A stretch of DNA of 64,000 nt, taken from NCBI GenBank assembly GCA_037178625.1, contig CM074128.1, positions 4,898,001 to 4,962,000 on the forward strand, written 5' to 3'. Below the pieces are notes generated by a model, which had not been told where the DNA came from, made no database searches, and saw only the letters and a list, made by a program, of their open reading frames with translations. How positions within the stretch are numbered: position 1 is the first letter of the stretch; each line of letters begins with the position of its first letter. Below, in pieces: positions 51,257 through 63,340 of this stretch. This stretch comes from Skeletonema tropicum. Taxonomy: Eukaryota; Bacillariophyta; Thalassiosirophyceae; Thalassiosirales; Thalassiosiraceae. The position numbers and the translations under genes were made by a program.

Positions 51257-52206
51257 GTACGTTTCGAGTTTCCTATTTACTTTATGCTTGCTTTTCTACT
51301 TTGCTTCTTCCCTAACAACAACTTTTATCTTTCTTCTTCTTTCTTAGAGATTGGGCTTGTTCGTTCCGTTTTCTATCCTTTGATTGTTGCTGCTTGAGGT
51401 GTATTGCTTGTTCGCGGTTGTATTCCCCGAGGGCCACCATTGTCTGTTTGATTGTCCTTTGTTTGATTGTCCTTGTTTGATTGTCCTTGTTTGATTGTCC
51501 TTTGTTTGATTGTCCTTTGTTTGAATCCTTCATTACCTTTCATTTCATTTCTTTTTCGGTGGGCTGGTTTTGGAGAGGGGGAGGTAAGTTTCGAGTTTCC
51601 AAAACGATGTGCGCTTGCTTTTCTACTTTAACTTTACTTCTTTGCTAACAACAACTCTCGACTTTGCTCGTTTTTGTTTCTATCTCATCCAGGTGGAAAG
51701 GATGGAGGGTGTTGTTAGCTGCGGGAGTTGACAGGATGGAGTTTGGGCCGAGGTTCTTTGGTGGGTTCGCTAGTGTTGTTTGCTTTTTACTACGATTGTT
51801 CATTAACTCCTTCTTCTTTTTGTTTTCTATCTCTACATTCATCAGGTCTGAAGGGCGGGTCGTACATGTCAGCTGGCGGTGGGATAGGATGATCGGGTTC
51901 TGAGTTTCGGATGGGTTCGAGTCGGTGAGAATGGTTGGGATGTAGTTGATTGTGTGCTATAACTTTTGTTTTCGTTCGTCTCCTCCGGTGGTGCCTGATC
52001 AACTCTGTCGGGGGTTCTCACACACTAACATTGCTTCTTCCTTTTCCTCTCACTTAGTACGAGCAGCGATGAGTCGGTTCGAATTGGGGGAGGTACGTTT
52101 CCTTGTTGCATGATTTGTGCTTCACTTTTCGGTTCACTTAACGATGCTTGTTTCATTAACACCAATTCTCTCTTCTATAATCTTTTCTATCTCAACATCC
52201 ACTTAG
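51257..52206 (+). other. Chain of five candidate introns, unit 3
   Basis: Same splice-like signals as in unit 1. The minisatellite is slightly longer still (TCCTTTGTTTGAATCC instead of TCCTGTTTGAATCC), again not frame-preserving. Confidence 0.6.
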
Positions 52207-52268
52207 TACGAGCGGGGTGCGGATTGCGGGTTGGAGAGATCGGGGAGTTGGATCTGGAGGAATGATGA

Positions 52269-52437
52269 TATCAGTAACCAGGCTGATCGGCATGTTCTTT
52301 CGCCCCATATCAGTAACCAGGCTGATCGGCACGTTCTTTCGCCTTTATCTGGAGGAATGATGGTATCAGTAACCAGGCTGATCGGCATGTTCTTTTGCCC
52401 ATATCAGTAACCAGGCTGATCGGCACGTTCTTTTGCC
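52269..52437 (+). repeat. Four copies of the ~37-bp repeat, unit 3
   Basis: Same arrangement as in units 1 and 2. Confidence 0.9.
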
Positions 52438-55400
52438 TCACTTCAATCCAGCGTCGGGCTGGTGCTCCTAGAGACGATGGCGTCTGGAGGCAAAGGGCAC
52501 CGGTTCGGAGCCACGGGCAAGGACTGGGCATAGTTCCCTGGCGGCTACCTTGGGGGTACCGCTGAAGTCTAACCTTTTCCCTTCGGGGATCAATGGCCCA
52601 CCTCCATCATATCTGTTGGCCTTTACGTGGCGTTGGAGGATGAGTACACTTTTCTCTCTCGCGAGTGGAAGTGGAAACCAACAACAGACAACCAAATCTA
52701 TTCAATTCCCTCCTCTCATTGGAGTCTATGTTAGAGTTCGTCTCTGACGTCTAATGTCATCACCTCACTCGATCTTGCGGCAGCTGTGTGTAGGATAAGT
52801 CGAGTTGGAGTTGGGCTAGCAATCTTGCTGCATGTATCTTGGCATCTGCAATCATTATAGCAACTTCCAGCCTCTGCTCGCAACAAATCTTCCAGCCTAC
52901 TTCACCTCATCTTCACTGTAACATCAGGTGGCACTGATTCTGATCTCTAATTTGAGAGTGACCTCAAATTTTATATCTCTCTGAATTGCTATTGCTACTC
53001 TTCGCGTAATAAGTAGGAGCAGTAGACTTCGTGATGTGGTAGTTTGAGACAAGTTGTTCCGATTTGATGTATCATCCATATCACCATCATTGATAAGCCT
53101 ATCTTGCAGTTCTAGCAATCTCTTCCTCCCCTAATAGAGTCACTTTATTTCGTCAACGAGGGCGATTGAGTATGCATACCATCGTTCATCCATGTGGACA
53201 AGAATTCATCGATACTCCAAATAAACCTTTCCCATTTTCTTTTCTGGAAGAGTGGCGTTCTTGCATCTTTTCACGGCGTCTCTCGGGTTCTTTCCTCCGT
53301 AAATTACACCTCTTACTGTCATTTCCACCACAAAGCATCATCATCTTTTTCTCCCAGACCTTAGACTAAGCATGCTTAACATCGTTCTTCGATTCTCCGA
53401 AAGGCAACCTTCTTCGACTTTTTCTAGCAATAGTGGCTGTCTTGCATGATATTTTCACTGCATCATTTGGAGTCGTTCCCCCGTCCATCAAATCTCTACC
53501 TGCATTTTCCAGACGACAAAACTATCCATTTCAAGAATGCCTTGCCTTGCCTTGCCTTGCCACCTTCATACTTTCTCATCGGTAAGATGCACATCAAAGC
53601 TGTATAACTGCCTACCTGCCTATCTTCTCATCTGTAAATTGGACGTTCGTATCCTAGGAATAATCACATATCATAAATATTGGCAACTGCGTTGATGGAG
53701 TACCCATCACAAAAATGCCTGCCTCACGTACGATCTCCTCCTTCATGACATATATTGCAGATGACCGCAAGATTCGACTGGCATTAAAATTTGCTACTTG
53801 ATCACATGGTTGGTGCAACAGAGACGTTTGCGACCTCATACTACTAATCCTTCTTCTAAGAGGTTTGGGTTGTCGGCTTCATCTGCATCGATGCAGCTAT
53901 GTAACTCGCTCTCAACTTCAAAGTTGTTAGACAGCGACAGCGGGAGGGCAAGTGGCAGCAAAGGCAAAAGGAAAAGGTTTGTGAGATCTTTCAGTCGCGA
54001 TGCGACTTTTCTCTTGTTGGATACTTAAGGAGCCGTGTAAGGAGCTTCTTTTAAAGAATTTCTCACTATCTATCTCCTCTCTTTTATCTCTCCAGTCTCC
54101 AGAGAGAGAGATGGACAGACGACAGACTACGGACTCACATCTCTTTCGAGGCTGCCAAGCAATACTGAATACTCAATCCTCATAAGTATGCACCATGGAA
54201 TAGAAATCCTGATAAATGAACAAAAAGGAGAAAGTATCATCTAAAATACGACAAGGAAAGAGCCAAATTTGGTGCATGAACATTCCTCTTCAACTATGCA
54301 AGTTCCTATTTACGCCTCCTATTATGTATATCAAAGACAAATCCTACAGGCCAAGCCCAGAGCCAGAGCCTTCTCTTCCTAACTAGCTCACCAGTTTGAC
54401 AAATTTGATAGTCAACAGTAGTGCGAGGGTTTCTCTTTTCCTTTTAGACGCCATCTTTTATCTCGACAGACTGGAACATAGTAAATCATTATTACCTGCC
54501 CCAGCACCAGCATTGTTTTGCCACAGACCACAGACGAAGCAAGAAGATATCGAACCAAAATTGTAGTAGAAAGGAGTACCCCGACTGATTGCGGCAGGGA
54601 TAGACTAATCAATATTCTCACGAGGAAAGGTAGTGGTCGAAATGTTGCATTTATGTCAGATGTTGCATGTATGTCAGATGTGATATCGTAGAGATTTGTG
54701 GCTGTCGAATCTTGAAACTCGCTATGTCTGTTGTATTTCTGTTGATAGGTGCGACTATGTATACCTCGCGAATGAAATATCGAGTCGCTATTGTTGCGTA
54801 TGTATGAAAAGAGAGAGGGCGATGCACGGACAGGAGGTGATGGAGCAGAAAAGATGAGAAAAATGCTTCCTCGAGATCATTGCAACATGCATCGCAGGTC
54901 ATTTTTACAATTTCATCTACTCTCACTTCCTCCCGGTCGGGCAGTAAGTGTGGGTCCATCTATATTGCATATCGCAAGTCTCTAATAATAAGTCGGTGTC
55001 TTACCATTCCCCTTCCTTTCTAGCTCGTAGATGATGATACTTGCCCGCGACTTCATTCCTTGCTTTGTTGCAGCAGAGGCGGGTAAATGATGACTGTACA
55101 AGAAGCGTTTCCCCTCTCAACACGCATCACGATGTTCACTATGAGCGCAACGGACGGCAGGCTATCTTTCTAGAGGGAGGATCGCGTGCATCCAAAGATT
55201 CCTGCGTCATAGTATAATATCCTCGCTTATGATTACGATACAAGACCATGACAAGACTCTTTTGTATTGATGCGATATTACCATCACGATATCCAAGTGC
55301 AATATCAGACCCATCGCCTTCTCCGCATGACGGAAGAAAGATATTATATCAGCAAACGAATACAGTAAGGAACTGTGACAATGTGTATATCAGTCGACGA

Positions 55401-55600
55401 CATAAAATGTATTCTACAAGAAATAAGACGCGTATCTCGCGAACCACATGACAAAATCTGATCATGTGCTTGCTAGCACATGACGAGTCATGAAATGACA
55501 CATGACCCTTTCTTCAGCACACTCCTTCATCACGCAGAAAAGGCTAGAGAGATCACTTCATAAATCGATTATCAATCGTTTGTTTACAACTGTTATCAAC

Positions 55601-57175
55601 ATGTTCGCCATCGTCGCCTTTGTCGTCGCCTTCGCCGCCGTTGCCTTCGCAATGGTGTCACCAGATATGTGTTTGGATCTTCTGGTGTGGGTTTTCCATC
55701 CAAACAACTCGTGGTACTCGTTGGATCATGCTCTTCACATGATCAATGTTGCCATCGTCACCGCGATGTGGACTATGATCCCCACCCTGATCTTAGTCGA
55801 TAGAGTGCTGTCCGTCCGCACCTATCTTGGCAAGTTATTTGTCATCGCAACGTGGGTTACATCTCTTTTTGTCATCGAAGAGATCTGTAACATCGAACTT
55901 CTCAGTCCAGAGTTGTTCATAGCAGTACTTGTTGTTGCCGCAATGTATCTGCTCGCCTTCCTCAGATTCCCATTGATGATCAAGATTGTCTTCCTCTTGA
56001 GTCGCCGCATCATGGGACTTATTCTCCGGACTTTCAGTTTCGTCACCCGCCTGATTGTCAACTCCATCCGTTTGATAATAGCTCCGCTAGTTCTACAGAT
56101 GTTGGTAAAAGACTTCCTCCAAGTCATGCCTACCAATCTTCCTATATTTGGATTGATTGTAGTTGTTGGATCCTCCTCCGCCATACTATTGTATGAGATC
56201 CTTCAGCTTGCCCTACGCGGGTTCGATGTACTCACTGATGCTATCGCATCAAACATCGTTCATCTTCCTCCCGCCGATACATCGGAATCTTCCGACTATA
56301 TCGCCCGTCTCCCGCTAGTGTTACACGTCTCTTGGGCGCAAGATGTTGTTAGTGGACAGATTGTGTCAATGAAGGAAGCTGGTAGACGTACCGCTTTCAG
56401 GAAGCTTTGTTCCATGGTGGATGGAAATTACGAGAAGCAATGGAGAGCCCGGCGCGCTCTAAAGGGACTCGTTCCACTCATGAAACGCTTCAGGAGGAAC
56501 CACCCTCTACGCCTTAGAAGCTGGAGTGACTTCGAGTTGATGTTCAGAGAGTGTAAACTCTATGAGCAAGGTATTGACATGATCTTTCTTGAAATGAAGC
56601 TTCGGGCCGAATTTCTCCCTACCCCATCGTTGACAATCGTCCAACGCACATGGGAAGATGCGGTATTTGACGATGCTGACATCGTGATTCAGGAAGCAGC
56701 TGTTGAACCTATTGGTGCACGGGCACAGGAAGAAGCTGATGCTATGCCTCGAATCGAAGAGGAAGATCGACTTGTTGAAGCAGCGGTAGAAGTGCTGGCA
56801 GCGGAGGAGCCAGTAGCGTTCGATCAGCCGGATGCTATGGAGGAGAGGGAGCTCATCGAGGAAGCAGCTGTTGAACCTATTGGTGCACGGGCACAGGAAG
56901 AAGCTGATGCTATGCCTCGAATCGAAGAGGAAGATCGACTTGTTGAAGCAGCGGTAGAAGTGCTGGCAGCGGAGGAGCCAGTAGCGTTCGAGCAGCCGGA
57001 TGCTATGGAGGAGAGGGAGCAAGAGGAAGATGTTCCTGCACCTAGTGTGAAGCGCCGTCGCAGGAGGAGCGAGGTTGCGAAACTCAGTTCTGAATTGGGT
57101 AGCTACTGGGTAACCCCAAGTCGTCCTAGGAGGGGGGCAAGAGTCCGTCGGCAACCGGAGAGATACAAGCCCTAG
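55601..57175 (+). CDS. Array membrane protein, copy 4, 524 aa
   Basis: Same as copy 3 except for an in-frame 6-bp deletion that removes two valines from the Val run in the last membrane helix (IFGLIVVVGSSS). An in-frame length change in a simple GTAGTT repeat is consistent with slippage tolerated by selection. The alternative upstream ATG is at 55502. Confidence 0.72.
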   Translation: MFAIVAFVVAFAAVAFAMVSPDMCLDLLVWVFHPNNSWYSLDHALHMINVAIVTAMWTMIPTLILVDRVLSVRTYLGKLFVIATWVTSLFVIEEICNIELLSPELFIAVLVVAAMYLLAFLRFPLMIKIVFLLSRRIMGLILRTFSFVTRLIVNSIRLIIAPLVLQMLVKDFLQVMPTNLPIFGLIVVVGSSSAILLYEILQLALRGFDVLTDAIASNIVHLPPADTSESSDYIARLPLVLHVSWAQDVVSGQIVSMKEAGRRTAFRKLCSMVDGNYEKQWRARRALKGLVPLMKRFRRNHPLRLRSWSDFELMFRECKLYEQGIDMIFLEMKLRAEFLPTPSLTIVQRTWEDAVFDDADIVIQEAAVEPIGARAQEEADAMPRIEEEDRLVEAAVEVLAAEEPVAFDQPDAMEERELIEEAAVEPIGARAQEEADAMPRIEEEDRLVEAAVEVLAAEEPVAFEQPDAMEEREQEEDVPAPSVKRRRRRSEVAKLSSELGSYWVTPSRPRRGARVRRQPERYKP

Positions 57176-57549
57176 CGAGTATTCTCTAGTGAGGGTGGAG
57201 AGGTGGAAAAGAAGTGTGGTGTTTCGGATTGTTGGCTATGCACGTGGTCGCTGATTTGTCAGGGCCATCACTGTATTTGCAGTGCTGAAGATCAAGTAGG
57301 TGTGCCTTGCTGAGTTGAAGAGGGATTGGGCTTCTTTTTTGGATGTGGTGTGCTTGTTTGGGACCTTATATTCATATCCTGTTTGATTCTTGCTTTGAGG
57401 CGTATTGCTCGTTCGTGGTTGTATCCCCCGAGGGCCGCCATTGTCTGTTTGATTGTCCTTTGTCTGATTGTCCTTTGTTTGATTGTCCTGTTTGATTGTC
57501 CTTCATTATCCTTCATTGAGTTCGAGTGGGCTGGTTTTGGAGCGGAGAG

Positions 57550-58499
57550 GTACGTTTCGAGTTTCCTATTTACTTTATGCTTGCTTTTCTACTTTGCTTC
57601 TTCCCTAACAACAACTTTTATCTTTCTTCTTCTTTCTTAGAGATTGGGCTTGTTCGTTCCGTTTTCTATCCTTTGATTGTTGCTGCTTGAGGTGTATTGC
57701 TTGTTCGCGGTTGTATTCCCCGAGGGCCACCATTGTCTGTTTGATTGTCCTTTGTTTGATTGTCCTTGTTTGATTGTCCTTGTTTGATTGTCCTTTGTTT
57801 GATTGTCCTTTGTTTGAATCCTTCATTACCTTTCATTTCATTTCTTTTTCGGTGGGCTGGTTTTGGAGAGGGGGAGGTAAGTTTCGAGTTTCCAAAACGA
57901 TGTGCGCTTGCTTTTCTACTTTAACTTTACTTCTTTGCTAACAACAACTCTCGACTTTGCTCGTTTTTGTTTCTATCTCATCCAGGTGGAAATGATCGAG
58001 GGTGTTGTTAGCTGCGGGAGTTGACAGGATGGAGTTTGGGCCGAGGTTCTTTGGTGGGTTCGCTAGTGTTGTTTGCTTTTTACTACGATTGTTCATTAAC
58101 TCCTTCTTCTTTTTGTTTTCTATCTCTACATTCATCAGGTCTGAAGGGCGGGTCGTACATGTCAGCTGGCGGTGGGATAGGATGATCGGGTTCTGAGTTT
58201 CGGATGGGTTCGAGTCGGTGAGAATGGTTGGGATGTAGTTGATTGTGTGCTATAACTTTTGTTTTCGTTCGTCTCCTCCGGTGGTGCCTGATCAACTCTG
58301 TCGGGGGTTCTCACACACTAACATTGCTTCTTCCTTTTCCTCTCACTTAGTACGAGCAGCGATGAGTCGGTTCGAATTGGGGGAGGTACGTTTCCTTGTT
58401 GCATGATTTGTGCTTCACTTTTCGGTTCACTTAACGATGCTTGTTTCATTAACACCAATTCTCTCTTCTATAATCTTTTCTATCTCAACATCCACTTAG
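57550..58499 (+). other. Chain of five candidate introns, unit 4
   Basis: Matches unit 3 except for small changes in one exon (GAAATGATCGAGGG for GAAAGGATGGAGGG near 57990). All donors and acceptors are kept. Confidence 0.6.
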
Positions 58500-58561
58500 T
58501 ACGAGCGGGGTGCGGATTGCGGGTTGGAGAGATCGGGGAGTTGGATCTGGAGGAATGATGA

Positions 58562-58730
58562 TATCAGTAACCAGGCTGATCGGCATGTTCTTTCGCCCCA
58601 TATCAGTAACCAGGCTGATCGGCACGTTCTTTCGCCTTTATCTGGAGGAATGATGGTATCAGTAACCAGGCTGATCGGCATGTTCTTTTGCCCATATCAG
58701 TAACCAGGCTGATCGGCACGTTCTTTTGCC
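58562..58730 (+). repeat. Four copies of the ~37-bp repeat, unit 4
   Basis: Same arrangement as in the other units; the last intact block before the junction with the fifth copy at about 58918. Confidence 0.9.
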
Positions 58731-58918
58731 TCACTTCAATCCAGCGTCGGGCTGGTGCTCCTAGAGACGATGGCGTCTGGAGGCAAAGGGCACCGGTTCG
58801 GAGCCACGGGCAAGGACTGGGCATAGTTCCCTGGCGGCTACCTTGGGGGTACCGCTGAAGTCTAACCTTTTCCCTTCGGGGATCAATGGCCCACCTCCAT
58901 CATATCTGTTGGCCTTTA

Positions 58919-59534
58919 CTGAGCAAGGAATCGACATCCTCTTTCTTGAAATGAAGCTTCGGGCTGAATTTCTCCCTAACCCATCGTTGACAATCGTCCA
59001 ACGCACATGGGAAGATGCAGTATTTGACAATGCTGACATCGTGATTCAGGAAGCAGCTGCTGAACATATTGGTGCACGGGCACAGGAAGAAGCTGATGCT
59101 ATGCCTCGAATCGAAGAGGAAGATCGACTTGTTGAAGCAGCGGTAGAAGTGCTGGCAGCGGAGGAGCCAGTAGCGTTCGAGCAGCCGGATGCTATGGAGG
59201 AGAGAGAGCTCATCGAGGAAGCAGCTGTTGAACCTATTGGTGCACGGGCACAGGAAGAAGCTGATGCTATGCCTCGAATCGAAGAGGAAGATCGACTGTT
59301 GAAGCACCGGTAGAAGTGCTGGCAGCGGAGGAGCCAGTAGCGTTCGAGCAGCCGGATGCTATGGAGGAAATGGAGCAAGAGGAGGAAGATCTTCCTGCAC
59401 CTAGTGTGAAGCGCCGTCGCAGGAGGAGCGAGGCTGCGAAACTCAATTCTCAGTTGGGTAACTACTGGGTAACCCCAAGTCGTCCTAGGAGGGGGGCACG
59501 TGTCCGTAGGCAACCGGAGAGATACAAGCCGTAG
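58919..59534 (+). pseudogene. Partial fifth copy of the membrane protein gene, 5'-truncated and frameshifted
   Basis: At about 58918 the unit-4 sequence (TGTTGGCCTTTAC) switches directly into the middle of a membrane-protein gene (EQGIDILFLEMKLRAEFL). The helices are therefore missing and only the C-terminal third remains. Both 56-residue repeats are present with changes (AAAEHIGARA). A 1-bp deletion near 59298 (GATCGACTGTTG for GATCGACTTGTTG) breaks the frame in the second repeat. The tail QLGNYWVTPSRPRRG...ERYKP is conserved to the stop at 59532-59534. Confidence 0.88.
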
Positions 59535-59891
59535 CGAGTATTCTCTAGTGAGGGTGGAGAGGTGGAAAAGAAGTGTGGTGTTTCGGATTGTTGGCTATGC
59601 ACGTGGTCGCTGATTTGTCAGGGCCATCACTGTATTTATAGTGCTGAAGATCAAGTAGGTGTGCCTTGCTGAGTTGAAGAGAGATTGGACTTCTTTTTTG
59701 GATGCGGTGTGCTTGTTCGGGACATATCCTGTTTGATTGTTATTTTTGCTTTGAGGCGTATTGCTCGTTCGTGGTTGTATTCCCCGAGGGCCGCCATTGT
59801 CTGTTTGATTGTCCTTTGTTTGATTGTCCTGTTTGATTGTCCTTCATTATCCTTCATTGAGTTCGAGTGGGCTGGTTTCGGAGCAGGGAAG

Positions 59892-60880
59892 GTACGTCTC
59901 GAGTTTCCAATTCTATGTGCGCTTGATTTGCTACTTTGCTTCTTCCCTAACAACAACTCTCAACTTTCCTCTTCTTTGTTTCTATCTCATCCAGGTGGTT
60001 CGGGACCGTATACCATTCATATCGTTTGATTTTTTCTTTGAGGCGTATTGCTTGTTCGTGGTTGTATTCCCCGAGGGCCGCCATTGTCCTTTGTTTGATT
60101 GTCCTTTGTTTTATTGCCCTTTGTTTTATTGCCCCTTGTTTTATTGCCCCTTGTTTGATTGTCCTGTTTGATTCCTTCATTACCTTTCATTATGGCTTGG
60201 TTGTGGATTCGAGTGGAGTGGGTTTTGGAGCGCACGAGGAAGGTAAGTGCGTTTGAAGTTTCCAAATCGATGCTTGCCTGCCTGCTTTTCTACTTTGCTT
60301 CTTCTCTAACTGTAACTCCTTCCTTTTCTCTTCCGTGATACTACTGTATCACAGGCGGGTAGGGTCAGGTGGGTTGGATGTGATTGGTATTGGGTGGCCT
60401 GCAGGTTCGGGCTAAGGTTCCTTGGTGAGTTCGCTAGTTTTATTTGCATTCTACTATGATTGTTCATTAACTCTTTCTTTATTTTTGTTTTCTATCTCTA
60501 TATATTCTTTAGATCTGAAGGGCGGGTCGTACGTTGTGAGCTGGCGGTGAGATAGGGTGATCGGGTTCTGGGTTTCGGATGGGTTTGAGTCGGTGAGAGT
60601 GGGCGGGATGCAGTTGTGTGCTATCATTTTTGTTTTCGTTCGTCTCCTCCGGTGGTGCCTGATCAACTCTGTCGGGGGTTCTCACACTCTAACATTGCTT
60701 CTTCCATTTTCTCTCTAATTACTTGTTCTTAGCAGCGATGTGTCGGCGGTTGAATTGGGGGAGGTACGTTTCCTTGTATGCATGATGGTGCTTCATTCTT
60801 CGGTCCACTTTGCGATGCTTGTTTCACTAACACCAATTCTCTCCTTTATATCCCCTTTCTATCTCAACATCCACTAAGTA
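59892..60880 (+). other. Diverged intron chain of the fifth copy
   Basis: Donor/acceptor pairs are kept despite clear divergence: 59892-59994 (GTACGT...CATCCAG), 60243-60354 (GTAAGT...TATCACAG) and 60425-60512 (GTGAGT...TCTTTAG). A GTACGT donor near 60764 pairs with CCACTAAG near 60877. One donor is stronger here (GTGAGT) than in units 1-4 (GTGGGT). Splice signals surviving in a diverged copy support real introns. Confidence 0.6.
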
Positions 60881-60925
60881 CGAGCGGGTTCGGACTGCGG
60901 GTTGGATGATCTGGAGGAATGATAA

Positions 60926-61335
60926 TATCAGTAACCAGGCTGATCGGCATGTTCTTTCGCCTCATATCAGTAACCAGGCTGATCGGCATGTTCTTCCGCC
61001 TCACTCTCAATCCAGCGTCGGGCTGGTGCTCCTAGAGACGATGGCGTCTGGAGGCAAAGGGCATCGGTTCGGAGCCACGGGCAAAGACCGGGCAAAGTTC
61101 CCAGGCAGGTACCTTGGGGGTACCACGCTAAACCATAAGTCTAACCTTTTCCCTTCGGGGATCAATGGCCCACTTCCATCATATCTGTTGGCCTTTACGT
61201 GGCGTTGGAGGATGAGTACACTTTTCTCTCTCGCGAGTGGAAGTGGAAACCAACAACAGACAACCAAATCTTTTCGACCGCCTCCTTGAGGCTACGTTAG
61301 AGCTCGCTTTTGACGTTTGATATCACCAATCTACT
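60926..61335 (+). repeat. Fifth copy: two 37-bp repeats and conserved GC-rich block
   Basis: Only two copies of TATCAGTAACCAGGCTGATC are present (from 60926 and 60964) against four in the full units. The GC-rich block that follows is kept. An ATG frame MASGGKGHRFGATGKDRAKF runs further here than in units 1-4, where GGGCATAG closes it early. Whether this block codes or folds as RNA is not clear. Confidence 0.65.
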
Positions 61336-61930
61336 TCATCGTCGCGTCAAGACATCTCAAGTCACTTCATCAATATGCACGGTGTGTCTACTTCAGCGTT
61401 TGGAATTTTGTTCCTCACTTCATCCATATCTATCTACCATCCACCCGTCAATCATTGATGAGCCAATCCAACCATCTTATTCGACTCATTGCGTCTTCAA
61501 AACTATCATTTCCTCGTCGTCGTAGAGTGGGCTTATCAGAGTAGCCTCAGCTAAGTTGCAATCCAAAGTGCGCTTGACGTTGACTGCGAAGGCTTTTCTC
61601 TCCTACAAGAGGGGCAGTCTTCCCCATCAAGTCTTTTCTTGACGTTTAATGTCACCGACCTTCTTCCTTGCCGTGTCAAGATATCCCAAGTGCCAAGACA
61701 TTTCAAACCACTTCTTCATCAGTTATTTGGTGTATCTACTAAAGCGATTGGAAATTAGCACCAGCCTTCTTCACTTCATCCATTCATGATCTACCATCCG
61801 TCCACCCACCCATCCATCTAATCATCACTTTTGAGCCAATTCAACCATCTTAATCGACTCATTTCGTCTTCAAAATCATCGAGTGGGGTGGGCCTATCAT
61901 AGTAGCCTCGGCTAAGTTGCAATCCAAGCG
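61312..61930. repeat. Diverged tandem duplication right of the array
   Basis: GACGTTTGATATCACCAATC (from 61312) and GACGTTTAATGTCACCGACC (from 61638) start two copies that continue through CATCCATA/CATTCATGATCTACCATCC, TGAGCCAAT-CAACCATCTTA and GTAGCCTC-GCTAAGTTGCAA. Units 1-4 have a short related stretch (GACGTCTAATGTCATCACC) at the equivalent place, so this is probably the old tail of the fifth copy. Confidence 0.75.
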
Positions 61931-63166
61931 TCGACAAAGGGCTAGAAGGGAGGCAGTCCTCCACCTTGTTTTCGTTTCATGCAATTGTCAAAGTTGGTCT
62001 CGTCTCTATCCGGACGAAGTATTTCACTTCACCAATCATGTTTAACATAATATCTCGGTATCCATTGGGTTTGCTATCTCCCATCATTCGTCCCATAAGC
62101 GCTGAGTTTGAACATATGCAAGCAGACGACTCTCTCTTGCGAGCAAACGACTCTCTAACTAGCTTTTCGACCCTGTCTGTTTTTTTTTTCTTCGTCAAAA
62201 ATTGGGTGCTTATGCAATGTTCACCGTGTGTAGATTATCGCATAATGCTGATTAGCATTGAAATGTCATTTGAATTGGTAGCTTGTGCCAATGGAACCAC
62301 GACCATGTCGTTTCGTGTAACCCTATGCTGAGCAAGAGAGTACTGACTCTAGAAAGACGAAACGGGTTTCAGTAGAAGTAAGAACTATTTCCTTCGCTCT
62401 AGCTCTGTCCACCCTCGCAAATAATGTTGTTGAGTTGATATCCGCGAAGGCTATATGATGTGGCGGAGCGGTGTTTGGGATTTCCGTGAGCACTTTTCAA
62501 GCGAGCGACCTCCTTGGCGGCTACTACCATAGCGAATTTCTGGGTGACTGGACAAGATATCGATGGATGCTGACGACCATGCGAGCGTGTAGTGGACACC
62601 CCCCAAACTTAACGCTTCATGGCTGCCTCGCACCCGGCGGCTGGCGGCCGACATATGACATGGGAAGATAAGAAGATCATTTTGTTCATTGCGGAGGATG
62701 GAGAGATGATTTTGGCACCGCCAGAGTCGACCGACATTTAAATACCGCTGCTTGATCATCATTTGGTTTGTGCAACCATTGCTACAGGATTATTTGTTTC
62801 GATATGGTACTATCCTCCACATCATCTTGCCAGTCAAGTTGTTTTTTCGGAAAATTTGTTGTGAAATAAATGATCCTTTACTCGTCGTTCTGTAATTGTT
62901 TATTGATATCGATGTAGCAATGCAGAGCAAATGGAACTGGCCTCGATAACCTACTCCGGTATGTGTAAGTATGTGTACTGTGCAGAGAATCATCTTGATG
63001 GATCCACACTCACCACAGACGCACCGCTGTCAAGTAAGTATGTGCTGAGGATCCACCTCATGAAAATAACAATCGAAAACAAGGTATCGTAGAACAATTG
63101 AATATTAAATGCAGCCCATCCGCGTCTCCCACGCCTACAATAAAATAGGGAACAAGGAGCCTCCGT
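61931..63166. other. Right flank of the array, decayed
   Basis: No supported gene. GACATTTAAATACCGCTGCT and TTGATCATCATTTGGTTTGT near 62732-62772 are a weak match to the unit sequence near 40535-40572 (GGCATTAAAATTTGCTACTT, TTGATCACATGGTTGGTG). Traces of the fifth copy may therefore extend to about 62.8 kb. Open frames here are short and overlap on both strands. Confidence 0.45.
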
Positions 63167-63340
63167 GTGTGTCCACCGTAGTTGCCCGCCTTAGTGCTTT
63201 CCCGTCCACAGTAGCTGCCCGCTGGAAAATCCGGACACTGAAGTCCGGACACTACCAAATAAAGTGTTCCGTAATTGCCCGTCCACCGTAGTTGCCCCCC
63301 GACGAGAGGACAAACCCGCGGGCAACTATGGTGGGCACAC
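63167..63340. repeat. Small element with imperfect inverted repeats and internal direct repeats
   Basis: GTGTCCACCGTAGTTGCCCGC near 63169 is matched in reverse by GCGGGCAACTATGGTGGGCAC near 63318, with few mismatches. Related CCGTCCAC-GTAG-TGCCC motifs lie at about 63200 and 63280. Probably a decayed MITE. It directly precedes the broken RING-like gene. Confidence 0.55.

Larger units (their letters stand above)
35265..61335. repeat. Head-to-tail tandem array of a ~6.3-kb unit, four units plus a diverged partial fifth
   Basis: Using AAGAGAGAGGG as the phase mark, units start at 35265, 41535, 48516 and 54809; the fourth is cut at 58918 and a diverged partial copy follows. Spacing between equivalent start codons is 6258, 6971 and 6299 bp; the long one contains a LINE insertion. 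From about 36030 to the end of unit 4 the copies differ by only a handful of substitutions and repeat-number changes. The first about 770 bp of unit 1 and the whole fifth copy are clearly diverged. Each unit holds one membrane-protein gene, an intron-rich segment, short tandem repeats, a GC-rich block and about 2 kb of AT-richer sequence. Unequal crossing-over is the likely origin. Confidence 0.95.
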
